From Ampelomyces quisqualis (Eukaryota; Ascomycota; Dothideomycetes; Pleosporales; Phaeosphaeriaceae), in assembly GCA_018398575.1 (NCBI GenBank), contig JAGTXZ010000003.1, forward strand, positions 2,046,001-2,110,000: a stretch of DNA of 64,000 nt, given 5' to 3'. The stretch's first letter is position 1; each line of letters starts with the position of its first letter. Under the pieces are notes generated by a model that saw only the letters and a program-made list of their open reading frames with translations, was not told where the DNA came from and searched no databases. Shown here one piece after another: positions 46,501 to 58,850 of the stretch. A program made the position numbers and the translations under genes.

Positions 46501-48760
46501 CTTAGAGGTAAGTATCTAATCCTAAGGATTACAGAAACTAGCTAATCTTATAATTATAAAAGAAAGAAAGTAAAAACTAAGAGAAGTGCTAGCAGGGCTA
46601 GTAAGTATTTAGAAATCTTCTTAGACTAAAGTAAATATACTAGGCTTGTTACGCTAGAGGCAATTCTAAAACTAGATAGGTTATCTAGTATTAAGCTTAT
46701 TAAGCGCGTAGGATCTGACAGCTAAGGACTATTGCTAGGTTCTAAAAGAGCTAGCCTGTTAGTATCTAGGAATTAGATAGGTTCTTAACAGGATAGGCAG
46801 TTAGCCTTTTCTTCTCCTGCTACTTAACTTAGAAGCAGTAACTCTAGAGCTCTAGACAAAGCAGGATTAGTAAATTCTCTTATATAATTAAGTTGTTAAC
46901 TACAAGGAGCAGCCTCTAAGATTAACAAACTACTAAGTTAATATATGCTACTTTACTGCAAGAAAGATTATAACAATTAGATAGAGAGTAAGAGTATAAA
47001 TATATTAATTGCAGATCTATTTGTAGATTACTAGAAATACAATTTTAGGAACACTTTCCTCCTAGGCCTTGTAGAAGCTTAGAATAAGCGCTCTAGTTAC
47101 AAAACACTAAACACTATAATTATAACAGTAATGCTAAGTAATTAGAATTACTAAATAGTTAAGAAGCATACTTATAGAGATAACATGCCTAAGCTGCCTA
47201 ATACATAAAAGCAGATGCTTTAACATCTAATAAAAAGCCTGTTGTTAGATGCCTCTCTTAAGAAAATTGATTAGCTATATAAAAAAGGTACCTAGAAAGA
47301 GATACCAAAGCACAAGTCTAAGGATTAACTAATCCTATTAAAATAGGTCTAGGTATACAAGTTTAATTAAGACAGTTACTTTCTAAAGTGTAAAGCTAAG
47401 CTTGTAGTAAGAAGAGATTTCTAAGAGAAAGACTCTTTACTTACTACGTACGCTACTACACTAGTAGCTAAGTCTTTTAGGATTACTATAGCTATTGCAG
47501 CCTAGTTTAATCTAGAAATTATGCAATATAACGTAGTTAGAGTATTTCTTAACGCCTTAATTACAGCTAACAATCTAGTAATTTGTAATCTACTAGACAG
47601 ATTTAAGAAAGCTAGGCTTTGTGTAAAGCTTAACTAAGCGCTCTACAGGCTTAAAGAATCTCTATTACTTTAGTATAAGGAATTCTTAAGATTACTGCGC
47701 GAGATAGGACTACTTGCATCTAAAGAAGAACCCTGCCTTTTCTTTACTTAGGACTAAACAATCTTTGTTCTGTTCTACGTTAATAATATCCTGCTTATTT
47801 ACTACAAGAATTACAAGCTCTAAGCTAAGGTTCTATAGTCTAAGATTATTAGCAAATATAAAATCTAGGATTAAGGACCAGTTAAATAGTTCCTTAGGAT
47901 TAGAGTTATTTAAAACAGATTAGACTAATTAATTACTCTAGTCTATAACGCCTATATTAATATAATTACTAAGAAATTTAGACTACATAATAGATTATTC
48001 CCTCTAACACTATTGCTATCTAAGGAGCTCTACAAGAACACTAGAGAAGCTAGTAAGTAAGAAATTAAGGCCTATTAAGAAAGAGTTAGATTAGTCCTCT
48101 ACACAGCAATTATAATCTAGCTAGATATAGCCTACGCAGTCTTAAAGCTTTCCTATTTCTTAACTAATTCTTTAGACAAGCATCTTAAAGCTGTAGAACA
48201 AGTAATTATGTACCTGTATTAAATAAGGTTTAATTTAATTAAGTATAGCAATTTTAATAGTCTAGAACTAACTATTTGTAGAGACGCCTCTTTTGCTAAC
48301 AATAAAGTAACTAGGCGCTTCTTATATAGTTATATAGCTATCCTGTTTAGAGGAGCAATCTCTTAGAAAGCTATAAGACAAGGATTAGTTACTACCTTAA
48401 CAACTAAAGCTAAGCTGCTTACTCTAGAATACGCTGCAAAAGAATCTATAGCGCTTAACTAGTTCTTTAAGGAGCTTACGCTTAATCTAGAAGATCTTTA
48501 GAATATTTAGTGTAATAATTAGCAAACTATCTAATTAGTTATAGGGAAAAATAAGTAGATATCTACTAAGCTTAGGCATATTAACATTTAGAACATGTAG
48601 CTTAGGCAAGAGCACTTAAAAGGATTATTCTAAGTATTCTATTTGGAATCTAGATTAATGCTAGCTAATAGTCTTACTAAGAACCTTACTTATTAACAAT
48701 TTCTTAAGTTTAAGCAGCTTCTTAACCTTAAGGATATAAGCAAGTTACTTACAAAGTAAT
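43600..48760 (+). pseudogene. Copia gag-pol, RIP-degraded
   Basis: Continuous frame with TAG/TAA interruptions. A gag-type N-terminal region ends in a Cys/His-rich stretch (CLCKNNKKHK, about 44,570). The protease region near 44,936-44,982 reads YNRASVVHLVNN, with Asn where the active-site Asp is expected. The integrase zinc-binding region (LGYLG at about 45,415; NCQNCLVTYA with a stop, about 45,500) is followed by the integrase core. The reverse-transcriptase catalytic box at 47,776-47,787 reads Tyr-Val-Asn-Asn instead of Tyr-Val-Asp-Asp. The RNase H end reads KLRHINI and LRQEHLKGLF near 48,570-48,630. Inactive. Confidence 0.85.
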
Positions 48761-48889
48761 AATTTGAAAAATACAAAGATTAATTTAACTTTTCTATCTA
48801 CTAATTGATTTGCTTGCTCTTAAAGCTTAAGATTACTATAGGATCTAAGTAGAGTAAATACGCAAAAACTAAGACTACTAACGCTAAAT

Positions 48890-50060
48890 TATAAGCAAAA
48901 CTATTTAGAAACTTGCCTTTATAAAGTTAAAGACCTTATTAATTATCTTGTAAGCCTAAGCACAACACTTAGCAATTAAGAGACTTAAAGCTCTTAATCT
49001 ACAGCTTAGAGACAGCAAATCTCTAACTATTTCTATAGCCTTAGGTAATAGAGACAACAACTAATCTTACGCTAGCTCTTAACGCTTAGGCATTAGAGTC
49101 TAAGCAGCCTAAAGCTACTCCTTAAGCAGCAGAGCGTTAGGCAAGAAAGAGCTGCAACGCTAGTAACTAAACAATAGCTAGTTGCAGACTAGCGTAAATA
49201 GACTCTAAGCTACAAAGCTGCTTAACGCTCTACTAAAGCCCTACTGCCTATATCTTCTAAAACCTTAAGCAGGACACGCAGGCTCCTTTTCTAGCAAGCT
49301 AAAAGTTAGATTAATATAGCTTAAGCTTACCTTAAAACTAGTAGGAGCTAAAGCGCTCTAAGCCTGCTGCAAGACCTTTACAGCCTTAAGCTGCTAGTTA
49401 AGCTACGCGCAAGCCTTCTCTAGCTCCTATAAACAAGTTAGCTATTTCTAAGATTAAAGAAGCTTTAAAATTACTGCAATAGTTCTCTTAAACACGCTAA
49501 TAATAATCTTTATAGTCTGCTTATACAAATTACCTAGGCTACTTAAATTAGTAATTATATTACTAATAGTAATTAGAACAACCTACACCTTAACGCAAGA
49601 ATAGTTTAGGCAAGCTGTGTAACGCTTACTTATTATTAATCTAGCTCTACTATAGCAGCAGCTATTACTTTAATTGTTAGTAAACTAAGAGGTGCAGCGC
49701 AAGCACAAACTAGAGCAAAGCTTTCTCTTCTTAACCTTAATAGTTTCTTTGCTAAAAACTGCTCTGCTCTTAGGCGTAGAATTGCGTTGCTTAGTTTTGC
49801 GCTAGAATTAGTACAAAGAATTTACTAAGACCTAGTTATCTTTGCTCTTGTTAGCAGGCGTAAGAGTAGTAGCGTTCTTCTTGTAGGCGCGCGCGTAAGC
49901 TATCTTGTTAATTACAATAGACAGATTCTTCTTAGAAGGCTACTAGAGTTAGCAACAAACTAGATTAAGAGTAAAAAAAAACTTACTATAATAGAGCAGA
50001 TAGATAAAGCAGTTAATAAAGTAGATAATAAAGAGAATTAATAGATAGGTAGCTAGTTAA
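48890..50060 (+). pseudogene. Extra relic ORF between Copia pol and the 3' LTR
   Basis: A plus-strand frame of over 350 codons downstream of RNase H, broken only by TAG/TAA. Readable parts include NLTLALNA, INKLAISKIKEALKLL (about 49,430-49,480), YTNYLGYL and NSLGKLCNAYLLLI (about 49,605-49,660). The N-terminal half is basic and Ser/Pro/Ala-rich, the second half richer in Leu, Tyr and Ser. Copia elements normally end shortly after RNase H, so this is an additional gene or captured sequence. No family recognised. Confidence 0.5.
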
Positions 50061-50584
50061 TAAGTTAATTAATAAGTTAATTAATGCTCTAGAGTATAAG
50101 AGTAAAGAAGCAGGCAGGCTTCTTATACCTAAGCAACGCAACTACTAGGTAATAAGCTTACCTACTACTTTCTTACCTAGTTGCGCAATCTTGCTCTATA
50201 ACAACACACGTAAACAGACTGCCTTTTACTTGCCTAATAGGCTAAGTAACAGCAAACGCTCTAAATTAAAGCTTAGCTAATAAGTAAACTCTTACTAACA
50301 GTCTGTTTGCACCTATCCTATAGACTGCCTGCTTACAAAACCTACACACAAGGCCTAAGGAGAAGACGTAGAGTATATTTTTAGACAGACAACACTAATA
50401 TTAGATTTAGTTATATATATAGTAAATAATTAGAAATTTACGCGCTAATAACTAACGTTTAAGCTAATAAATTAAGCAACGCAGCGCCTGCAATATAGAG
50501 CAGTACTACTATTTACCTTAATTACTACTTCTGCTCTGCTAAACAGATTAGGTAAGCTAACAAGTTTGCTTAATCTAGGAGGTA

Positions 50585-50802
50585 TGTAATAGAGTATGTA
50601 AATTAGCAGATTACAGAATTGTTACGTGTAATAACTAAGCATGTTACTAATAAGATAGAATCTATTTAGGACTAGACTAACTTATTAAGCTGTTTCTTAG
50701 CTTAGTGTATTTAATCTAATCTATCCTTACATAGTATAGAAGAAGTAACAGAAGCCTTTTTACTTACAACAATTTAATCTATAGTATTGCTTAGCTTCTA
50801 CA
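50585..50802 (+). repeat. Copia 3' LTR
   Basis: Starts TGTAATAGAGTATG, ends CTTCTACA, followed by GTTAT. Partner of 43,261-43,478. Confidence 0.92.
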
Positions 50803-51190
50803 GTTATTACACTTTTTTATTACATTAGTTTTACTTACATATAAAGCTAAGTAGTTAACAGCCTCTATTACTTAAGTTAATTAAAAATAAAAGGCTATCT
50901 AAATTAAAATTAATATGCGCGCCTATAACATTATTATAAAGAAGTCTTCTTCTGTAATTTTAGACTTAAAGTAAAAAAAATTGTTAGCTTAAGCTTACAC
51001 CTGCGTTTTTAGGCCTAGTAGAGCTGTAGAAAGAATACTCTAAAAGGAGTATACTTGTAGGCTATATCTCCTTAAGAGGAATAGCTTTAAGACACTACAG
51101 GCTAAGGCTAAATAGCTAAAATTTTGCGATAAGCTAACGCCTAACAAGTTAGCTCTAGTTACTAATTAGAATTAGTAGTAAGTTTATTAC
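50803..51190 (+). mobile_element. hAT copy C, second segment
   Basis: Continues copy C after the Copia insertion (matches copy A from about 10,202 to 10,587). It ends with TTTATTAC (51,183-51,190), duplicated by the insertion of copy B inside the second intron of the accessory ORF. Confidence 0.88.
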
Positions 51191-51833
51191 TACGCTAGTA
51201 AATAGGTTTAGGGTACCCGCTTATAGGTAGAGGTTAGGTTAGAGTTAAGCACAAGAGGGGTAGGGTAGGGTTTAAGTTATGTAGGAGCTAGTGTAGGGTT
51301 TAGGTTAGAGTATACAGCTTAGGGTGTTAAGGTTAGGTTGTTAGTTTAGTTAGGGTACCTGCTATAGGGTTATACTTGTGCAGTACCTCTAATCTAACGC
51401 CTGTAACAAGTATGTTACTTAAGAGTAAAGTAGGGCAAAAGAAATAAGTGTATTTTAGCGTATATCCTAAAATAAGGTTATTGCAGAAATAGTCTAATCT
51501 TGCAGCTATTTAATAAGCTTTATAATCTACTTATTATAGATGTTTATTATAGTTTTTAACTAACGTTGTTTTAGATAGTTAAGAGCTACTGTTTATTACA
51601 TTTTTTTATTACGCTTACTAGTCTAAGAAACAAGAAGGCCTTAATCTCTTCCTCTGTAGACGCTGCTTATACTAAGAAGTCTAGAGTAGTGCACTATATA
51701 AAGGCGTTGCAGATTTCCTAATATTATCTTTTCTGTTACCCTCCTGCTCCTTATTGCTTGTCTAATCCTTAAAACGTTAGATTCTAGAGCTAGTTAGACT
51801 AGCAAAATTAATAGGACTTAGAAGCTTAAGTAG

Positions 51834-54014
51834 ATCTTAGACACTCTTAGCGCTGTGTTAGGATCCTGCAGTTAGTAATTGTAGTGTAGAACAGTTTAGT
51901 TGTGCGTTCTCCTTAGTAATTACATATTTTACAACTATAATCTTCTAGATTATTTCTGCTCTAAGCCTGTGCTGTTAATCTTCTAGGACGTCTCTTGCAG
52001 TATTAAACAAGCGCTTAACTCTAACTTCTGTAAGCTGTACAGCTAGTACGTCTTTAGCTACCTAGGCTAGGCGTAGGTACGTGTCTACATTAGCCTGCTA
52101 CTAGATAAGTATATTTAATAACTCCTCTTTATCTTTTTTACTAGTTAGAGGAGTGCTAAGGTAGCAGAGAGCTTTTGCACAGAGTAGTCTAATGCTTACG
52201 TTAGTTTTATAAAGGATATTAGCGCTTAACCTACTAGACTGTATTGTTTAGGAGAGAAGCCTCCTAAACTACTAGTGTTTAAGTAGACGCTGTAGTTGCA
52301 AAGGACAAACTAGAGTACAGTTTTTGTTTATTGCTGCAGGGTTGTTTTTATATTAATTAATATAGTTTAGAAACTAACACTAGTATATACGTTTAAAGTC
52401 TAGTCTCTATATATTACCCTAGGTGTTATTAGCAGTGCGCTGTAATAATCATGTATAATAAACATAGTTTCTACCTTATATGCAGTAAGCTTCTAAGATA
52501 GATTAAGGATAGTTGTAATGTTGTAAAGATATCCTTGTTTCTTATCTGTGCGTAAATAATACTTTAACAACTTCTTCTTGCCTTTCTCTACTACTGCCTT
52601 TACTACAGCTAGCTACTCCTTGCAATAGCTAGTCTTATCCTCCTTGTTAGATAGCTTAGTTATTATTTAATTTAAGAAGTTAAAAAGTTAGTTGTACATT
52701 AACTAGATATATAGGGCCTAAGGTATGTTACTTTTACTAATTCTGTTAGTAGCTGTTTTAAAGTTTGCTAGCATGCGTGTTATTGCCTTAAGGTATAACT
52801 ACTTAGCAAGTGCTAGCTAAAGCCTTTTAAGGTCCTTAAAGTCTGCAACTGCGTTGTTATTTTATAAATTACTGCTGCTACCTTACAAGGCCTAATTAAG
52901 TATAATCTCTTGCTCTAGCTACTTGTTAATATAAGTAGCTAGGGAGCAGGCGCGCTCGCACATATTATAGGTTAAATTCTACCTAGTCTTAACATCTTAA
53001 ATTACACAGAGTTAATTTTTTAGCAGTATATTAGATTGTACCTTCAGGAATTGTTTAAAACGTTAAGGGGACAAATTAATAGCAATACAAATTGCCTAGA
53101 TCTAGAGAAGCTTAGTGCGTAATAAAGAATTGTAATAAAGGGTGTAACATACCTTTTGCAAGGAGTTAGGCACTAATATGCTATTATTAATCTAGTAAAC
53201 GTAATAGCGTTGCAGCTACTAAGCCCCTTTAATCTCAGGCAAGGCTGTTAGCCTTAGGTAGACTATTATGTCCTGTACTACTAGGTTAATAATATAAGTA
53301 AGGCATAGTATAGTGTTTTCCTTTGCGTTCTAAGAAACCCCCTTATTAGCAAGATTGCTTTCTAGGCTTCTGCTAAGAGTACTATTGTTTAAAGCGTTGT
53401 TATAGGTAACTGCTAGTAATTATTTTGATATTTTTGTGTTTTTAAGTACCTGCATAAGATTAGATGCTATAGAAACCCTAGTGTGCTGCCTACGCAAGGG
53501 CACAAAATCTAATAGAACCTCTCTTATCTGCTAACTAGTGTTAATATAATAGGCTTTAATAGCCAAAAAGCTTAGGTATTTAGCTGCAGACTAGGCGTTA
53601 AGGGCAATTAAGATTTTTGTTGATTTACTAAGATTAGAAAAGAGGTTTTTAGTTACCTGCTTGTATTATTCCTAGAGCATAAGAGTAAACTTGTATCAGC
53701 TAGGTATAGTAGTGCCAGGCTAGAAAAACTCTACAAAGTAGCAAAATAAGGGTTGCTCTAATATTCAAAAAGACTAGTTTCTATTAAGAAGTACTTGTAC
53801 AATTTCTAGTTTAAATTGCTAAGTAGTAAACAGTTGCAGAAGTTATAGACGTAATAGTATAACAAATAGGAGTAGCTACCTTATATAAATAGATTCTATA
53901 ACTTCTCTGCAACTATTAGACTAAAGGTAGTTGCTAAGGTGTTTTGTCTCTATATGCTTATTAGTTAAGTGTTAAAGTATGTGCCTATAGTTTAGGCAAT
54001 ATACGTGTAGTTTG
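51834..54014 (-). pseudogene. hAT transposase in copy B, RIP-degraded
   Basis: Counterpart of 11,440-13,620 in copy A, on the minus strand. The dimerisation block lies near 51,990-52,090 and the RNase H-like region near 53,270-53,640, including the double Asn at the second catalytic site near 53,397. Stops are TAG/TAA. Confidence 0.7.
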
Positions 54015-56159
54015 CTGCTTTTAATATAGGCCTCTTCTCCAAATTAAGTCTATATAATAGCAGAACGTTTAGCTCTACTCTATTAAGGATTAGAATTATT
54101 AGAGTCTTAGGCCTATAACGTATTCTGCTACTAGGCATCCTATGCAGCACATACAGTAGCATTGTCTTAAATTAGCTGCTTAAGAATAGTAACTATTCTC
54201 TTAATTCTAGACTTAAGGATTTAGGAGGCGTTAAGTGTAAATTTGTAGAGTATTTTAAGCAGATTAGAGTATAGGTTGTCTAAGAGTAAAAGGGGGTCGC
54301 TTAGGTCTATGTGTGTAATAAAAAAGTGTAATAACAAAGTAGTAATGTCTTGTAAGAAGAGGGTAGTAATTGCAGCAACAATAGAATAGTAAAACTACAG
54401 TTTAGTGTTACTTTAAGTAAGAGAGGTAGGCGTTCTGCTAGAGGCGTTATTCCCCTAGTTAGAGGGCAGATAGTAGGGCCAAACTTTCAGAAATTAAGAA
54501 ATTAGGTTTTATAGTAGTAGCAAAATTTTCTAGTCTTAACTACATTAGGCAATAATATACAGCAACTTTAATTATATATGTTACTTAGCGTCTAAACAGC
54601 CCTCCTAAGTACTATTAGAGAACCTCTCTTAAGTGCTGTTGCTCTAATCCTTATCCTTCTTATCTTTATATTTATTAGGCAGTGTCTTATAGTATGCCTC
54701 TAGCTCTTTACTAGAATTGTTAACCTCTTCCTTACATTTAGTATCATCGCGTCCCTTAATGTATAGCCTATTACTATAGAGCTGCAGAGGCTAATTAAAC
54801 TTAGGGAGAGGTGTAGGCTTACGCCTCCTAGCAGACTAGTTAGAATAAGTATGTAATAAAATAACGTAATAAACTTACTGCCAATTCTAATTAGTAACTA
54901 GAGCTAACTTGTTAGGCGTTAGCTTATTACAAAATTTTAGCTATTTAGCCTTAGCCTGTAGTGTCTTAAAGCTATTCCTCTTAAGAAGGTATAGCCTATA
55001 AGTATACTCCTTTTAGAGTATCTCCTCTACAGCCCTACTAGGCCCAAAAACGCAGGTATAAGCTTAAGCTAACGATTTTTTTTGCTTTAAGTCTAAAATT
55101 GCAGAAGAGGACCCCTTTATAACAACGTTGTAGGCGCGCATATTAATTTCAATTTAGATAGCCTCTTATTTTTAATTAACTTAAGCAATAGAGGCTGTTA
55201 ACTACTTAGCTTTGCATGTAAGTAAAACTAACGTAATAAAAAGGTGTAATAACTTACTAAACTACTTGCTATTAAAACGCTTAGCTGCCTAGGCCTTAAG
55301 CTTATACTTAAGTTTCTTAACTTGTTGCCTTAAAGACAACGCTATGTACCTATTACCTCTCTTAACCTTCTTCTTAAGCTAGTATTTAGCTAATTAGTCT
55401 AAGGATTTAGCCTTTGCAATAGCAGCTAGCTCCCTAGATTGCATAGCGCTACTGCTAAGTTGCCTGCTAGAGTTAACTTAGAAATTTGTTAGGCGGCCTT
55501 GCTTTAGAGTATTACTACTACAAGAGTTAAGGATATAGCTAATCTCCTTATCCCTAGAAGCAAAACCCTAGACAAATTAGTATAATTTATAACAAAGTTC
55601 TAAGAATATTACTATTATAAGCTAGGCCTACTCCTCTTCCTTAAAATTTAGCAGAATTTCAACAGGAATAGGTAGTAGAAAGCTCTTAGGCTTGTTAACA
55701 ACCTTAATTTCCTCAGACTTAACAGATTCTATAGCAATAAGTGTAATAAAGCAATATAATAAAGCGCGTTGCTATTGTAAGCGTGTAGCTTTAGTATTTT
55801 ATTTTAGCAGCCTACAACTAATAACGCAGTAAGTTAGTCTATGCGCACGCAGGCTACTAGCGTGCTTTCTACCTACTGCCTGCGCTTACTGCCTTCTAGC
55901 CTATTTTACATAAACAACAAATAAGTCTATAGAAATCTACCCTTTAATTTTAATATATAGCTAGAACAAAAGCTAGCGCAATTTTAGGTAGGCCTGTAAG
56001 TTAACACAGTTTTTTATTACGTTCTAGTCTTCTAGTAGTGCTACTAGTTTTAAATTAGCTCCTGCAGAAATTTTATGCTAAGATCTAATTTCCTGCGCTA
56101 AGCCTGCTTACCGCTTATTTACTAGGCACTAAAACAACCTAAATTATTACAATATCAAA

Positions 56160-56580
56160 TCTACAACTCTACAATACTACTACTATAGCTCTAAGAAAAC
56201 GCAAATCTAAAGTTAACAACGCTATTACTAGGGGCACTATAGTTACTAAAGACCTAGCCAGCAAGGCTGCTAGGAAATCTGCTAGAAAAAGCCTAGTCGC
56301 AAAAACTTAAAAAGCAGCTCTAAAAAAAAAAGGCACCTTAAGCTAGGTAGTAAGTTATTACAATTCTTTATTACGCTTATTTACTTACTGCTTAAAGCTG
56401 TAGCGCTTAGAAAGATCTACTAATACTAGAGGTCTACTAAGCTCCTTATCTGCAAGCTGCCCTTCTAGCAACTTCTGCGCAAAATAGCTTAAGAATGCGT
56501 CTAAACCACTAGTAGTAATATTTGCTTCTAAAAATTAGCTGTTAAGGCAGTTTAAGAGGCTGCTAAGGCCTATATAGTTA
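56160..56580 (+). pseudogene. hAT accessory ORF in copy B (counterpart of 8880-9330)
   Basis: Best-preserved copy of the small basic ORF. It begins in the region reading ISNLQLYNTTTIALRKRK and continues ASKAARKSARKSLVAKT. An intron with intact signals lies at 56,350-56,397 (GTAAGTTATTAC ... ACTTACTGCTTAAAG). The following exon is Ser/Leu-rich. Its role in the element is unknown. Confidence 0.45.
56350..56397 (+). other. 48-nt intron in copy B accessory ORF
   Basis: Canonical GTAAGT start, internal TTATTACAATTCTTTATTAC, ACTTAC near the 3' end and AAAG at the end. Similar to the intron at 10,197-10,244 in the other accessory ORF. Confidence 0.6.
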
Positions 56581-57105
56581 GTTTTTTTAAAGGTTTGTTT
56601 CTTAACCCTATTTTTTTAACAAATTTCTAACTAAATATAGATACAAATATAAATGCAATCTACGCAAAAAGGGTTACTATACAGGCAAAGGATGTTAGCC
56701 TTACGCTTAGGTACTATTAAAAGTTTAGCTCTTATTAGGCAATTGTGTAGGAGATCTAGAATCCTCTACTTTTATGTATATTAGAAATAAAGACCTTATT
56801 TCCTCTTTATTGTAATAAAAATTCGTAATTACTATACTATTTTTAATATCCCTAGCATAGTTTTTGCCCCTGTAAAATTAACTATATATTTAGAAACCTA
56901 ATTTTATAAGATTAGTAGATATATACTTCAAATTTTATTTAATTGCGCAAAACTTATGCAACCTAACCTTAACCTGCAATTAATACCTCTAACCTAACCT
57001 CTACCTACTTTTAGCGTTAATTAAATGGGTAGAGGTTGGGTTAGGTATAGGGTCTTACGTAAAGGTACCCTACCCTAACCTAACCTCTACCTATTTACTG
57101 CTGTA

Positions 57106-57399
57106 TTTATTACGTTATTTTATTACATACTTATTCTAACTAGTCTGCTAGAAAGCGTAAGCCTACACCCTCTTCTAAGTTTAATTAGCTTCTAGAGCTC
57201 TATAGTAATAGGCTATACCTTAAGAGACGCAATAATACTAAAAGTAAAGAAAAGGTTAACAATTCTAGTAAAGAGCTAGAGGTATACTATAAGACACTAC
57301 CTAATAAATATAAAGATAAGAAGAATAAAGATTAGAGCAACAGCACTTAAGAAGAGTTCTCTAATAGTACTTAGAAGGGCTGTTTAGACGCTAAGTAAC
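57106..57399 (+). mobile_element. hAT copy C, third segment
   Basis: Resumes the accessory ORF of copy C after copy B (matches copy A about 10,580-10,870). It is interrupted at GTAAC (57,395-57,399) by the Gypsy element. The rest of copy C must lie beyond the window. Confidence 0.85.
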
Positions 57400-57837
57400 T
57401 GTTACAATCTAGGATTAAACAACTAGAAGCCCTGCCTTATAAACACTAAAGTTCTGTAACTAAGTAGCAAGTTTAAGTTAAGACGCTAAGAAACAGATTA
57501 CGTAAGCGTACTAGTAAGTACTAGTAGAACTAGAAGGGCTTAGCATACTAGGATACACTAGGATAATAGGATCTGACTAAAGCAGACAGTATATAGAAAC
57601 TATAATAAACTCTTATAGATTATTATATTTAACTTATATTTTAATAACTTAAGTTAGTTACATTAAGCTATATAACTTTTGTTACTCTTTTTAGAAAGCT
57701 CTAGCCTTTACTATCTTAGTAACAATACTCTTTGTATCTAAAGCAACTCTGCACCTATTTATAAAAACTAACTTTAGCTATACACCTAGTCTACACTAGC
57801 ATTCTTATTGTTTACTACTAGACTAATAGTCTTAACA
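57400..57837 (+). repeat. Gypsy 5' LTR (438 bp)
   Basis: Starts TGTTACAATCTAGG and ends CTTAACA. The 3' half matches the solo LTR at 7119-7573. Confidence 0.88.
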
Positions 57838-57899
57838 CTTTAAACACTCTTATAATAAGCAGTAATATTATAATAGATATACCTAAGCATTCCTAAGTA

Positions 57900-58850
57900 G
57901 AACAACCTAGACTTAAGGGTAATAAACTTAATCTCTACTATAGAGACTGCAATAAACTTAAAACCTAGATCTTCTAGTTTAATAGGCACTTCTACGTAGA
58001 AGAAGATAAGATTAAAAATAATAATAAAGTTATCTTTGCTACAACTTACATAAAAGGCAACGCTAAGAAATAGGTACTTCTAATTATTTAGAAGTATATA
58101 GATAATAACATTATAGACGCAAATAATACTAACTTTATAGAAGACTAGTAAACGTTTAAGACACGCTTGCAGTAGATCTTTTTACTTCTTAAGAAATCTG
58201 TAATTATAGAACAAAAAATTTAAAGTCTAAAATAAACCTAATTAACTGCTAACTATACTAATGTTTTTTAATAATATGCTAAATAAATCTAGTAAAACAA
58301 TACTACTCTAATACGTATGTATAAACAAGGCCTTAAGGCTACTATACAAGCTAAACTTATACGCAGCAGAACATATATTACTACTCTTAAAGAACTTTAG
58401 AATAAAACTATTTGCCTAGATAATAAACTCTATAAATTAGTACTTAAAGATAAGTTATACTCTTTACGTCTACTGCAAAGATATAAAGGATTTTGCCTAA
58501 ACAAAAGATATTAAAGACAAATATAACTAAATAAAGGACAATAGCGCTACTATTCTAGACAAAGAACTTACTAACTACGCCTACTAAGAGCATACTTAGA
58601 GTACAGACCTAAAGCTATACACTTAGACAACCTTAACAAAGGCCTAGAATAAAAAAGTTACCTAAAGAAATAACTACAAAGGAATAGGCCTAATAAGAAT
58701 AAGATTACTTGTTATAACTATAATAAAGTTAGACATTATATATAAGACTGTTGCTCTAAGAACAAAGTTATACGCTAGCTTAACGTGTTAACTAACGCTT
58801 TAGAAGAAGACGTTAAAGAATAGATTGTAATTAAAGATTAACTTATTGTC
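57900..58850 (+). pseudogene. Gypsy gag, RIP-degraded
   Basis: Plus-strand frames with TAG/TAA stops. A CCHC zinc knuckle can be placed at 58,710-58,751. It keeps Cys1, His9 and Cys14 in correct spacing, but the second Cys is Tyr (TAT), a one-step G-to-A change from TGT. Confidence 0.65.

Larger units (their letters stand above)
43261..50802 (+). mobile_element. Copia LTR retrotransposon, full length, RIP-degraded
   Basis: 7.5-kb element with 218-bp LTRs (43,261-43,478 and 50,585-50,802), TG...CA ends and target duplication GTTAT (43,256-43,260 and 50,803-50,807). The internal order is gag, protease, integrase, reverse transcriptase, RNase H, which defines Copia. A further relic ORF of about 1.1 kb follows pol. 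Both LTRs are the same length and differ by about 11 transitions and no transversion. All frames are broken by TAG/TAA. Confidence 0.93.
51191..57105 (-). mobile_element. hAT DNA transposon, complete copy B (inverted)
   Basis: 5.9 kb, in reverse orientation to copies A and C. Ends TACGCTAGTAAATAGG at 51,191 and CTATTTACTGCTGTA at 57,105, flanked by TTTATTAC (51,183-51,190 and 57,106-57,113). It carries the same three relic ORFs as copy A. It is nested inside copy C and visibly less RIP-mutated than C, consistent with later arrival. Confidence 0.92.

Noticed and set aside
47714..47923. 69-codon plus-strand ORF inside Copia
   Set aside because: It is out of frame with the reverse-transcriptase relic that clearly runs through the same bases.
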